DNA from: Nitrososphaerota archaeon
GTDB taxonomy: Archaea; Thermoproteota; Nitrososphaeria; Nitrososphaerales; Gagatemarchaeaceae
NCBI GenBank assembly: GCA_029785085.1
Contig: JAFMAI010000003.1
Location: 1-50,569 of the forward strand
Direction: 5' to 3'
Length of the DNA: 50,569 bases
Both the position numbers and the translations under genes were made by a program. The notes beneath the pieces were generated by a model that had not been told where the DNA came from, made no database searches, and saw only the letters and a program-made list of their open reading frames with translations. Shown here in pieces: positions 40,632 through 48,891 of this stretch (positions are counted from its first letter, which is position 1; each line of letters starts with the position of its first letter).

Positions 40632-40987
40632 GGTGAGCTCTTCCGGGGGCTCGCGCCTCCTGTTGACGTGACCCTGGACTGCCTTGAAGAGAGCAGCCTC
40701 TTCATCTTCGGCCCCATGGCGTCAAAGACGCTTGCCAGGCTGTACCCTGTCTCGGTGAAGGAGCGGTTCTCGCGAGGCGTGAATATCTCGACGGAGACCT
40801 CGTATCGGGCGTGGTCCCCCGCCGGCTTTTTCGACTTCACCACCGCCCTTATCTCTTCGATGTGGGGATAGACCTTGCATAGGTCAGCAGACAGCCTCTC
40901 GAACTTCGCCTTCGCCTCAGAGGCCTCCAGTGGCTCCTCAGGGAGGCCGACGATGTAGTACGGCGCATGGGGTCCTTCGCTTGGCAT
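40628..40987 (-). CDS. Small alpha/beta protein, tentatively HPF/RaiA-like
   Basis: A 119-residue protein. The core KFERLSADLCKVYPHIEEIRAVVKSKK...ARYEVSVEIFTPRENRSFTETGYSLASVFDAMGPKMKRLL has the beta-alpha-beta-beta-beta-alpha pattern and the late helix '..ld...d...pklkrql' of ribosome hibernation (HPF/RaiA) or dsRBD-like folds. This is a pattern-based guess; no decisive residue is seen. Its TAG stop is interlocked with that of the convergent aminopeptidase gene (CTAG). The tail is rich in Ser/Lys/Arg. Confidence 0.6.
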   Translation of the reverse strand: MPSEGPHAPYYIVGLPEEPLEASEAKAKFERLSADLCKVYPHIEEIRAVVKSKKPAGDHARYEVSVEIFTPRENRSFTETGYSLASVFDAMGPKMKRLLSSRQSRVTSTGGASPRKSSP

Positions 40988-41043
40988 CTCGAAAACCTGG
41001 GGCTTGCTGCTTCAAGGTCCGCTTTATGGATTCCGTGGGCCGG

Positions 41044-41775
41044 TCAGCCGCGGACGTCACCGAGGCCATCAGGCTGGCCCATGGGGCGGAAAGCGGAGGC
41101 ATGCTCCTGCTTGTCCAGGCCATCGAAGAACGACTTCAGCTCCGCGGCAGAAGCGACCGCGTAGTCTGCTCCCTCGCTCCGCAGCCTTTCTACGGAGTGG
41201 TTCCCCGTGGCGAGAGCGACTGCCCTCACCCCCGCAGCCTTGGCCGCCTGTATGTCGTAGGGGCTGTCCCCAACATAGTACGTCGAGTCCACAGGCAGGC
41301 CGAGCCTCGCTGCTGCCATGGCCACCCCTTCGGGAGCTGGCTTCATCAGCACCGTCTCGTCCCTCGTGAGGACGAACTCGAAGTAGCCTCCGATACCTGC
41401 GTTCTCCAGCTTGACCGAGGTGGCGTTCCTCCCGCTGTTGGTCAGGACTGCCATCCTGACGCCGAGACGGCGTAGCTGGTCCAGGGCATCGCGGACGCCC
41501 GGGAGGAGCTCGGCCGCGCCTACCCCGACGGCCTCGAACCTGTCGAGTATGCCGAAAGCGGCCCTGCGCGCCTCCTCGAAGCGGCGCTCGCCCCCCTTTG
41601 GCGTCTGCGACTTCGCCGCGTCCAGTATCAGCTGGGTGTATACCGACGAGTCCAGGACCGAAGTGTCGTACCCCCGGCGCCCCAACTCCTCGATGACCTC
41701 TTTCCTGGCGCTCCGAAGGTCCAACCTGAGGGCGACTAGGGTGCCGTCGAGGTCGAAGATAGCTCCGACTGCCAT
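41044..41775 (-). CDS. HAD-family phosphatase (phosphoglycolate-phosphatase-like)
   Basis: A 243-residue HAD-IA hydrolase: DLDGTL (residues 8-13, nucleophile Asp8), a helical cap (about 18-85), AVLTNSG (motif II), KPAPEG with the lysine of motif III, and YVGDSPYD (motif IV). The order and KPxP/GDSPxD motifs are those of phosphoglycolate phosphatase and pyrophosphatase PpaX-like enzymes; the substrate cannot be inferred. It follows a tiny membrane-protein gene by 6 bases, so both are on one transcript. Confidence 0.87.
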   Translation of the reverse strand: MAVGAIFDLDGTLVALRLDLRSARKEVIEELGRRGYDTSVLDSSVYTQLILDAAKSQTPKGGERRFEEARRAAFGILDRFEAVGVGAAELLPGVRDALDQLRRLGVRMAVLTNSGRNATSVKLENAGIGGYFEFVLTRDETVLMKPAPEGVAMAAARLGLPVDSTYYVGDSPYDIQAAKAAGVRAVALATGNHSVERLRSEGADYAVASAAELKSFFDGLDKQEHASAFRPMGQPDGLGDVRG

Positions 41776-41781
41776 CTGACC

Positions 41782-41922
41782 CTAGATCTTCTTCTTCGCG
41801 AACAGGACGAGAATCGCTATGCCCGCCACGCCTATGGCGACTACGAGGACGGCGATGGCAGTGAGCGTGTCCGAGCCCGCTGCCTGCAGGGCCGACAGGA
41901 CCGGGGACAACCTGGCCTCCAT
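41782..41922 (-). CDS. 46-residue single-span membrane protein
   Basis: ATG 41922 opens a 46-codon gene: a short polar N-terminus (MEARLSPVLSALQAAGSD), one membrane helix (TAIAVLVVAIGVAGIAILVLF) and AKKKI at the inner end. Box A AATAAATA (minus, about 41936-41943) lies 18 bases or so before the ATG, with the HAD phosphatase gene 6 bases after its stop. This promoter position argues that it is a real small gene and first in its operon. Function unknown. A much longer frame passes through it, but the rest of that frame is antisense to the next gene. Confidence 0.65.
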   Translation of the reverse strand: MEARLSPVLSALQAAGSDTLTAIAVLVVAIGVAGIAILVLFAKKKI

Positions 41923-42060
41923 CTCTGGCACTTCGTATTTATTCGTTCCCGGGGAGCGCGGGGCAGCTCCTCCGTCCCTTGGCTCCTTGGCCGCCAACGT
42001 CCGGGCGCTCCGGCGGGCTGGCCTGCAACGATTAACTAGGACCATAGCAGGTTCGGGGGC

Positions 42061-43428
42061 ATGCCCTCCAGGCTCACCCTCTACGGCGGGGTCGGGGAGA
42101 TCGGCGGGAACAAGTTCCTCTTGGAGGACAAGGGGGTCAGGGTGCTGCTCGACTTTGGCACCGGGTTCGCTGACGGCGCGGAGTTCTTCGACGGCAACAT
42201 CTCTCCGAGGACAGTCAACGGGGCAGGGGACCTGTTCGAGTTCGGGCTCCTCCCTCAGATCCAGGGACTGTACTCGGAGAAGGCGCTTCAGAACACTCGC
42301 ATGAAGTACGGGAGCGCCGAAGTCGACGCCATCGTCCTCAGCCACTACCATTCTGACCATGCGGGGAGGATTGCCTACACCGACCCGAAGATACCTGTCT
42401 ACTGCGGGGAGACCACGTCTCTCATCCACGAGGCTTACAGCGACTCGAAGAGCTCCCCCCTCGACGACCACGAGATCAGGAGGTTCAGGACAGGGGCGCG
42501 GTTCAGGGTCGGACCTATGGAGTTCATCCCGGTCCACGTCGACCACTCCATCCCCGGGACCTACGGCTTCGTCGTGCACATGAGCGAAGGGACGATGGCG
42601 TACACCGGGGACTTCCGGTTCCATGGACGCGCGGGTGCTATGACCCTGGACTTCGTCGAGGCGGCGCGCAGGGAGAAGCCTGGGACCCTCCTGACCGAGG
42701 GGACACGGGTCGGCCAGGGGGACGGGAAATCCGGCATGTCCGAGAAAGCCGTCCTCGAGGAGGCTCGAAGGCTGGTCGGCGGTTCTGAGGCGCTCGTGTT
42801 CTCGTCGTTCCGGGGGAACGACGTCGACAGGGTGAACACCTTCTTCGAAGCCTGCGAGGGCTCGGGGCGGAGGCTGGTCGTGTCGATGAGGGTAGCGAAC
42901 CTGCTCGAGAAGCTGAAGGTGGACAGGAAGCTCAGGGTCCCGAGGGTCGGGAAGGATGTCGACGTCTACGTGAAGAGGAAGAAGACAGGGGGGATCGACG
43001 ACTCCGACTACTACAAGTGGGAGAGGAGGTTCCTGGACCGCGGGGTGACGGCTGCCGAGGTGAGAAGGCGCCAGAGGGGGTACTTCCTCCACCTTGAAAC
43101 ATGGGACTTCCCAGAGCTGATAGACATCAAACCGCGCAGGGGAGGGACATACATCCACTCGGCGACCGAGGCGTTCAACGAAGAGGGAGAGAAGGAGGAG
43201 GCGGTGGTCAAGAACTGGGTCCGCCACGTCGGCTTCAGGTACGCCCAGCTCCACGCGTCCGGTCACGCACCAGAGGACGGTGTGTTCACCCTCGTAGACA
43301 GAGTGGGCGCCGCCAAAGTCGTACCCATCCACACAGAGCACCCGGAGTCTTTCGCCCTACGGTCCAGGCGCAGCGGACGGAAGGTCGAGGTCCCCGTCAA
43401 GGGGAGACCGGTGGACATAGGCGCCTAG
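42061..43428 (+). CDS. Metallo-beta-lactamase-fold hydrolase, RNase J/CPSF-like
   Basis: A 455-residue protein starting YGGVGEIGGNKFLLE, followed by the zinc motif SHYHSDHAG (HxHxDH, about residues 96-104), HVDHSIPGTYGF (His), YTGDFRFHG (Asp) and, near the end, LHASGHAPEDG and PIHTEHPE, matching motifs of the beta-CASP ribonucleases RNase J and CPSF. An insert of about 45 residues lies before the HxHxDH motif (AEFFDGNISPR...). It most likely cuts or trims RNA in the cytosol. Box A (ATTAACTA, about 42030-42037) is 28 bases before ATG 42061, so it is leaderless. RNase J identity needs comparison. Confidence 0.85.
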   Translation: MPSRLTLYGGVGEIGGNKFLLEDKGVRVLLDFGTGFADGAEFFDGNISPRTVNGAGDLFEFGLLPQIQGLYSEKALQNTRMKYGSAEVDAIVLSHYHSDHAGRIAYTDPKIPVYCGETTSLIHEAYSDSKSSPLDDHEIRRFRTGARFRVGPMEFIPVHVDHSIPGTYGFVVHMSEGTMAYTGDFRFHGRAGAMTLDFVEAARREKPGTLLTEGTRVGQGDGKSGMSEKAVLEEARRLVGGSEALVFSSFRGNDVDRVNTFFEACEGSGRRLVVSMRVANLLEKLKVDRKLRVPRVGKDVDVYVKRKKTGGIDDSDYYKWERRFLDRGVTAAEVRRRQRGYFLHLETWDFPELIDIKPRRGGTYIHSATEAFNEEGEKEEAVVKNWVRHVGFRYAQLHASGHAPEDGVFTLVDRVGAAKVVPIHTEHPESFALRSRRSGRKVEVPVKGRPVDIGA

Positions 43429-43442
43429 GGCGGTCTCGACGT

Positions 43443-44054
43443 TTGCCTACCTTTTTCTGCGACGTCGGCGGGGTGCTGATCGAGAACCCCTGGGCGAGAA
43501 CAGCGCAGGACGTCGGTGCGCAGTTCGGCAGAGACCCAGGGGAGATGCTCAGGCTGCTCTCCGCTCTCAGCAGGAGGCTCGACAGGGGGGAGTTGGCCCT
43601 GGCGGGGGTCCACAGGGAGCTGGCGGGGGCCCTCGGGGACGGCTACCCTCTTGCGCGCTTCGAGGCTACCCTGGACGCGGCCCTGAGGAAGGTCCAGCCG
43701 GTGTGGGACGCCGTCCAGGCCCTGGGGCACGGCGGCGACTGGGAGGTCATAGCCCTGAGCAACATGTCCTCGGAGGTGTGGGCGTCCCTGCAGAGGAAGT
43801 TCGGCATCGGCGCCCTCTTCAGCTCCGCTGTGCTGTCGTTCGAGCACTGCGTCCTCAAGCCCGACCCGGCAATCTACCAGCTGGCCCTGAGACAGGCGAG
43901 GTCCCCTGCTGGAGAGCGCGTCTTTGTGGACGACGTCCTGGAGAATGTCCAGGCGGCCAAGGCGGCGGGGATGAAGACCTACCTCGCAGAACGGCCTTCC
44001 GATACTGCGCGCTTCATACTCTCCCTTGGAGGCATCCAGGGGACGTCGGCGTAG
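43443..44054 (+). CDS. HAD-family hydrolase (YihX/epoxide-hydrolase-N-like)
   Basis: A 203-residue HAD-IA protein with FFCDVGGVLIENPW (DxGGVL variant in which the usual second Asp is Gly), VIALSNMSSEVW (motif II), KPDPAIYQLAL (motif III Lys) and VFVDDVLENVQAAKAAGM (motif IV DD). This type includes YihX alpha-glucose-1-phosphatase. Loss of the second Asp (acid-base) is common in this subgroup. The start is TTG 43443, 14 bases after the stop of the MBL-fold gene, so both are probably cotranscribed. Confidence 0.78.
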   Translation: MPTFFCDVGGVLIENPWARTAQDVGAQFGRDPGEMLRLLSALSRRLDRGELALAGVHRELAGALGDGYPLARFEATLDAALRKVQPVWDAVQALGHGGDWEVIALSNMSSEVWASLQRKFGIGALFSSAVLSFEHCVLKPDPAIYQLALRQARSPAGERVFVDDVLENVQAAKAAGMKTYLAERPSDTARFILSLGGIQGTSA

Positions 44055-44122
44055 CGCGGCAGCTTCGGGCCTCAGGTCGGAGCGAAGTCAGGTTAAGAAG
44101 CACCGTCGAGGCGAGGTGAGCC

Positions 44123-45562
44123 ATGGAGACCCAGGAAGCGAGGGACCTCGCGGAGGCGGCCGTCTCGAAGGCCCTGAAGGCGGGGGCGTCGTATGCAGAG
44201 GCCAGGGTGCAGGCGACCTGGGAGAGGGAGTTCGGGCTGAAGAACGGGGAGCCGCAGCCGTCGATCTTCGTCGAGGGGTACGGGATAGGGATCAGGGTGA
44301 TCGCCGGCGGGGCCCTCGGATTCGCGGCCACCAACGCCATGCAAAGGGCATCGGTGGGCGAGGTGGCGGTGAAAGCGGTGAAGCTGGCGAAGGCGTCACG
44401 GAGCATGCTGCGACGGCCGGTGGTCTTCGACTCAGCGAAGCCGGCTAGGACCAACTGGGCCGCTCCTGAGACCAAGAAGATCGAGAACGCGGACTCCGCT
44501 TGGCTGAGGCGCGTCCTGGTGGACATCGACGGCAGAGTGGCGGACGGGAGAGCGGGAGTGAAGCTGCCGGGGAGGCTCTTCTACCTGTCCGCCGAGCTCC
44601 AGGAGCGGTATTTCGTCAACAGCGACGGCGCCAGGGTGGCGGGGCGGGTCCCCCGCGTGAGCTTCGGGGGCTCCCTCACAGCCGTGGAAGCAGGCTCAGC
44701 CGCCCAGAGGTTCGTCCAGCAGGGGGAGACGGGAGGGCTCGAAGTCGTGAAGAGGATCGGGCTCGTCGAGAGGGTGGTCGAGGAGGCGAAGGCGATGGGG
44801 AAGGTGCTGAAGGCGTCGGCCAAGCCTCCGACAGAGACGATAGACGTCGTCCTCAGCCCGGAGCTCTCTGGGATCGCGGCCCACGAGTCGGTGGGGCACC
44901 CGCAGGAGGCGGACAGGGTCCTGGGGAGGGAGGGCGCCCAGGCAGGGGAGTCGTATCTGACGGCAGACAGCCTTGGGAGGAAGATAGGCAGCCACGAAGC
45001 GAACGTGAGCGACGACCCCACGCTGCTGCACTCCAACGGGTACGTCCCGGTGGACGACGAGGGGGTTGCTGCGAAGAAGCGCCTCCTGATCAAGGGAGGG
45101 GTCATCAACGAGTTCCTGCAGAACAGGGCTACGGCCGGCAAGTTCGGAGTCAACAGCAACGGCTCGGCGAGGGCGGTCTCCTTCGACAGAGAGCCCATCA
45201 TAAGGATGGCGAACACATTCGTGGAGCCTGGAGACTACACCACCGACGAGATATTCAAGGAGGTGAAGCACGGCGTATACTTCAAGTCGTTCACTGAGTG
45301 GAACATAGACGACAAGAGGCTGAATCAGAGATACGTGGCGCTGGAAGCATACCTGATAGACCGCGGAGAGCTGAAGGGACTGGTCAGGTCTCCGGTCCTG
45401 GAGATCACCACGCCAAAGCTCTGGGGGAGCGTGAAGGCCAGGAGCAGGCACGTGGAGTTCGAGGCAGCCACCTGCGGGAAGGGGGACCCGATGCAGGGCG
45501 CGCCCGTGTGGACCGGCGGGCCGGAGACCCTGCTGACCGGGATAAGGCTGGGGGCGAGATAG
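44123..45562 (+). CDS. tldD: TldD-family zinc metalloprotease subunit
   Basis: A 479-residue protein with the TldD active-site motif HESVGHPQEAD (HExxxH, near residue 253) and the C-terminal GSVKARSRHVEF region. TldD forms a heterodimer with TldE (PmbA), a protease degrading unfolded peptides or maturing RiPP-like peptides. A TATA-like GGTTAAGA lies about 27 bases before the ATG. The partner gene starts 2 bases after its stop. Many archaea keep this pair; with peptide uptake genes it fits peptide breakdown. Confidence 0.93.
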   Translation: METQEARDLAEAAVSKALKAGASYAEARVQATWEREFGLKNGEPQPSIFVEGYGIGIRVIAGGALGFAATNAMQRASVGEVAVKAVKLAKASRSMLRRPVVFDSAKPARTNWAAPETKKIENADSAWLRRVLVDIDGRVADGRAGVKLPGRLFYLSAELQERYFVNSDGARVAGRVPRVSFGGSLTAVEAGSAAQRFVQQGETGGLEVVKRIGLVERVVEEAKAMGKVLKASAKPPTETIDVVLSPELSGIAAHESVGHPQEADRVLGREGAQAGESYLTADSLGRKIGSHEANVSDDPTLLHSNGYVPVDDEGVAAKKRLLIKGGVINEFLQNRATAGKFGVNSNGSARAVSFDREPIIRMANTFVEPGDYTTDEIFKEVKHGVYFKSFTEWNIDDKRLNQRYVALEAYLIDRGELKGLVRSPVLEITTPKLWGSVKARSRHVEFEAATCGKGDPMQGAPVWTGGPETLLTGIRLGAR

Positions 45563-45564
45563 AC

Positions 45565-46893
45565 ATGGACCTGGACGAGCTTAACCGCCTGGCTGTCCGC
45601 GCGGCGGAGGCGCTAAAGGTCGACGACGCGGTTGCGCTCAGCGCCCGGACGGCAGACAGCATGGTCAGGTTCGCAGACAACTCGGCTACGGTGGCCAACA
45701 GAGTCGACGAGGCCGAGCTGACGGTGTACCTGGCGAAGGCGGGGCGGAGGGCGATCGCGTCCACCTCGAACCTCTCGCAGGCTGCGGTGGAGGGGTTCGT
45801 GAAGGACCTCCACGCCTCCATGAAGGGCCTCCCTCAGGGCGAATACGCCCCGCTCCCCGACGGGGCGGCAAAGTACAGCCAGAGCGGCCGGTTCGACAGG
45901 AAAGTGGCAGATGCGGAAGAGAAGCTCCCGGAGCTGGCCAAGGCGGCCATAGACTCCTCCCTGGCCGCAGGCGGGAAGAGGTCAGCCGGGGCCATCAGCG
46001 CGTGGAAAGCGACGGTCGCCATCCTGACTACCTCCGGGACCAGGGGCTCCGACTCGAGGACGGCCATCACGTTGAACATCCGTTCCTTCGGCGAGGGCGA
46101 CGCCAGCGGCCATGGCCTGTCATGCTCGTCTACGCTGCGGGGTTTCGACCCGGTGGAAGCCGGCAGGAGGGCGGGGGAGGGCGCGAAGAGGATGCGGCAG
46201 GCCGCGGAGCCGGACGCAGGGAAGTACGAGGTCCTTTTGAGCCCGGCCGTCGCCTCGAATCTGACCGAGACGGTCGCTGGGGCGGCGTCGGCGTTCTCGG
46301 TAGACGCAGGGACGTCGTATCTCGCCGGGAAGCTCGGGAAGAAAGTCGCCGCGCCGCCCTTCGACCTCACGGACCACGGCGTGGTGGACGGAGGCCTTGG
46401 AGGGAGAGCGTTCGACGACGAAGGGTCCCCCACCAGAGCCACGAAGATCATCGAGGGAGGGGTCCTGCGAGGCTACCTGCACAACCTCACGACGGCGAAG
46501 AAGTGGAAGGCCGAGACCACCGGGAGCGCCGGGCTCATCGCCCCCCACCCGTGGAACCTGGAAGTGGGCGCCGGAGACTCCAGCTACGAGGAGATGGTGA
46601 AAGAGATGAAGAAGGGGATCGTGCTCACCAGCAACTGGTACACACGTTTCAACAACTACAGGACAGGGGAGTTCTCTACCGTCCCCAGGGACGGCGCATA
46701 CCTAGTGGAGGATGGGGAGATCGTGAGGTCGCTGAAGGGGCTGCGCGCCGGAGACGACCAGCTGAGGCTGTTCTCCTCGGTGAGGCTCCTCTCGAAGGAG
46801 CGCGAGTGGGTCCAGTGGTGGGAGGTCGACACCCCCACTCTGTGTCCCTGGATCCTCGTCGACGGCGTCAGCATCACCAGGGCCTACGACTAG
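45565..46893 (+). CDS. tldE: TldE/PmbA-family protease partner
   Basis: A 442-residue TldD/PmbA homologue lacking the HExxxH motif, as usual for TldE: it complements TldD in the heterodimer. The middle (FGEGDASGHGLSCSSTLRGFDPVEAGRRAGE) and the end (PHPWNLEVGAGDSSYEEM, WYTRFNNYRTGEFSTVPRDGAYLVEDGEI) are characteristic. ATG 45565 lies 2 bases after the tldD stop. It ends 9 bases from the convergent trpB2 stop. Confidence 0.92.
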   Translation: MDLDELNRLAVRAAEALKVDDAVALSARTADSMVRFADNSATVANRVDEAELTVYLAKAGRRAIASTSNLSQAAVEGFVKDLHASMKGLPQGEYAPLPDGAAKYSQSGRFDRKVADAEEKLPELAKAAIDSSLAAGGKRSAGAISAWKATVAILTTSGTRGSDSRTAITLNIRSFGEGDASGHGLSCSSTLRGFDPVEAGRRAGEGAKRMRQAAEPDAGKYEVLLSPAVASNLTETVAGAASAFSVDAGTSYLAGKLGKKVAAPPFDLTDHGVVDGGLGGRAFDDEGSPTRATKIIEGGVLRGYLHNLTTAKKWKAETTGSAGLIAPHPWNLEVGAGDSSYEEMVKEMKKGIVLTSNWYTRFNNYRTGEFSTVPRDGAYLVEDGEIVRSLKGLRAGDDQLRLFSSVRLLSKEREWVQWWEVDTPTLCPWILVDGVSITRAYD

Positions 46894-46902
46894 GCAGACC
46901 AC

Positions 46903-48270
46903 TCATCTGACCACGGGGAGGGCGGCCAGAGCCTGCGCCAGCGCCCCCTCGTCTGGTTCGAAGTCCACCAGCCTGTTGGCGAGCTTGTCTTCGTACGCCT
47001 TCAGGTCGAGGAGGCCGTGGCCGCTGAGGTTGAAGAGTATTGTCTTCGCCTCGTTCTTCTGCTTGCACCGCAGGGCCAGATCTATGGCTGCCTTGACCGC
47101 GTGGTTCGACTCTGGGGCAGGGACAATGCCCTCCGTCTGGGCCATGAGCACCCCAGCTTCCATCACCTCGTTCTGTGAGTAGGAGACGCTCCGCATGAAG
47201 CCTTTGTCGATGAGCATGCACATCGAAGGGGCCTTGCCGTGGTACCTCAGCCCCCCGGCGTGGATGGGCGGGCACTGGTAGGTGTGGCCCACGGTGTGCA
47301 TCTTGATCAGCGGTGTCATCTCACCCGAGTCCGCGAAGTCGTACCTGTAGGACCCGCGGGTGGTCGAAGGCACAGCCTTCGGCTCCGACGCGACGAACTC
47401 CGCGTCGCTCTTCCCCCTGAGTTTGTCCTTCATGAATGGGTAGGCCAGGCCGGCGTAGTTGCTCCCTCCGCCTATGCATCCTACTATGTAGTCGGGGTCC
47501 TCGCCGAACTCCTCCATCTGGAGCTTCGCCTCCTGCCCTATGACTGACTGGTGGGTGAGGACGTGGTTTAGGACGCTACCTAGGGCGTACTTCGTGTTGT
47601 CGTGAGTGATGCAGTCCTCAACCGCTTCGCTGATGGCGATGCCAAGGCCACCGGGATGGTTCGGGTCTTTCTCGAGGAACTTCCTCCCGGCGCTGGTCCT
47701 TGAGCTGGGCGACGAGTGCACCTCGGCCCCGTACACCTCCATCAGCGTTCTGCGATATGGTTTCTGCTCGTAGCTGCTCCTCGTCATGTACACCGTCAGG
47801 TCTATGTCGAACATCGCTGCTGCCAGGGCGAGCGCGCTCCCCCATTGTCCCGCCCCCGTTTCTGTGGTCAGGCGCTCTGTCCCCTCCTTCCTGTGGTAGT
47901 AGGCCTGGGCTATGGCGGTGTTCGGCTTGTGGCTGCCGGCAGGGTTGAGATCCTCGCGTTTGTAGAATATCTTGGCAGGGGTCTTCAGCTTTGCCTCCAG
48001 TCTGGCTGCCCGGTGCAGCGGGGTCGGCCTTCCTAGCCGAAGATATGCCTCCCTGACCTCGTCGGGGATCGGGATGAACTCCTGGGTGGAGACTTCCTGC
48101 ATCACGCACTCCTTTGCAAAGAGCCGGAGGAGCGGTTCGGGCGCCATCGGCTGCATGGTCCGCGGATCCAGAGGCGGCGGGAGTGGCTCCGGGAGGTCGT
48201 GCTGGATGTTGTAGTACGCCGCGGGGAGCTTGTCAGAAGAAAGGACTGACTTCAGCTGCGTGGGACTCAT
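46903..48270 (-). CDS. trpB2: Tryptophan synthase beta chain 2 (TrpB2)
   Basis: A 455-residue PLP enzyme. The N-terminal RPTPLHRAARLEAKL, FYKREDLNPAGSHKPNTA (PLP lysine in SHKPN), ETGAGQWGSALA and CIGGGSNYAG are those of TrpB2, which is longer than TrpB1 (about 400). TrpB makes tryptophan from serine and indole; a stand-alone TrpB2 can salvage indole or serve as a back-up. No other trp gene is in the window. Box A (ATTTAACC, minus, about 48292-48299) gives a leaderless start at ATG 48270. It lies divergent from an HTH-ACT regulator, with a palindrome in between. Confidence 0.93.
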   Translation of the reverse strand: MSPTQLKSVLSSDKLPAAYYNIQHDLPEPLPPPLDPRTMQPMAPEPLLRLFAKECVMQEVSTQEFIPIPDEVREAYLRLGRPTPLHRAARLEAKLKTPAKIFYKREDLNPAGSHKPNTAIAQAYYHRKEGTERLTTETGAGQWGSALALAAAMFDIDLTVYMTRSSYEQKPYRRTLMEVYGAEVHSSPSSRTSAGRKFLEKDPNHPGGLGIAISEAVEDCITHDNTKYALGSVLNHVLTHQSVIGQEAKLQMEEFGEDPDYIVGCIGGGSNYAGLAYPFMKDKLRGKSDAEFVASEPKAVPSTTRGSYRYDFADSGEMTPLIKMHTVGHTYQCPPIHAGGLRYHGKAPSMCMLIDKGFMRSVSYSQNEVMEAGVLMAQTEGIVPAPESNHAVKAAIDLALRCKQKNEAKTILFNLSGHGLLDLKAYEDKLANRLVDFEPDEGALAQALAALPVVR

Positions 48271-48291
48271 GGCCCCGGCCCCACCCCAGCA

Positions 48292-48370
48292 GGTTAAATC
48301 GAATCGTGCACGAAACTGTGCATTGTGTCTCCGGTTCAGACGGTGCGGAAACCCTCAATAGCGCACGATT
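48292..48370. promoter_or_regulatory. trpB2/HTH-ACT regulator divergent promoter with TRP-box-like palindrome
   Basis: Minus strand: box A of trpB2 (48292-48299), then ATGCACA-N4-CGTGCAC (48306-48323 read on the minus strand), lying 36-53 bases from the trpB2 start codon, like the ATGTACA-N4-TGTACAT site before dppA. Plus strand: a weak box (CTCAATAG, about 48353-48360) is about 27 bases before the regulator's GTG. A second inverted repeat, AATCGTGC (48304-48311) with GCACGATT (48363-48370), brackets the gap. Confidence 0.65.
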
Positions 48371-48383
48371 CCGGACACGGTTC

Positions 48384-48890
48384 GTGTGGCCTAGCATCAG
48401 GAAGCAGTTCGAGAGGCAGGTGGTCAGGCCAGATATTGTGAGGAAGATGATCGAGTGCGGGATGCGGGTCTCCGAAGACGAGAAGATCTACGTGGGGGAC
48501 GTGGAGGTGGGTTTCACTGCTGTAGCCAGGGCGGTGAAAGTGGACAGAAGGGTGGTGAAGCAGACGGTGCAGCAGATACGGCAGAACCGCTACCTCTACT
48601 CTCTCTTCTCAAGGACGGCCCCCCTCGGGACCAGTTTAGTCGACGTCGTGAACATGCTGGGCTACACTGCTCTGATCATTCAGGCAGACCCCAAGTCCCC
48701 GGGGATCATGGCAGAGGTCGCGGAGATACTCTCGCGTCATGGCATGGTGGTGAGGCAGGCGGTCGCGGAAGACCCGGAGATGGTGCACGACGCGAAGATG
48801 ACGTTAGTGGTGGAGGGGCAGCTCACCGGGCATGTCGTCGAGGAGCTCCATGGCCTGAAGGACGTCCGGAGCATAAAGATCCTGAAGTAG
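48384..48890 (+). CDS. HTH-ACT regulator of amino-acid metabolism (COG2150/TrpY-like)
   Basis: A 168-residue protein. N-terminal half: VGFTAVARAVKVDRRVVKQTVQQI is a helix-turn-helix. C-terminal half: YTALIIQADPKSPGIMAEVAEILSRHGMVVRQAV... is an ACT domain that should bind an amino acid. Archaeal relatives include TrpY, which binds TGTACA boxes and represses trp genes with tryptophan. It lies divergent from trpB2, so control of that gene is likely. The longest frame begins at 48114 inside trpB2; GTG 48384 is chosen as it fits the family start and the promoter spacing. A sugar-kinase gene follows with a 1-base gap. Confidence 0.85.
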   Translation: MWPSIRKQFERQVVRPDIVRKMIECGMRVSEDEKIYVGDVEVGFTAVARAVKVDRRVVKQTVQQIRQNRYLYSLFSRTAPLGTSLVDVVNMLGYTALIIQADPKSPGIMAEVAEILSRHGMVVRQAVAEDPEMVHDAKMTLVVEGQLTGHVVEELHGLKDVRSIKILK

Positions 48891-48891
48891 G

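Noticed and set aside
41923-43341. Long minus-strand frame opposite the MBL-fold gene
   Set aside because: Antisense to a gene with clear zinc motifs; only its last 46 codons (41782-41922) form a plausible small gene with its own promoter.
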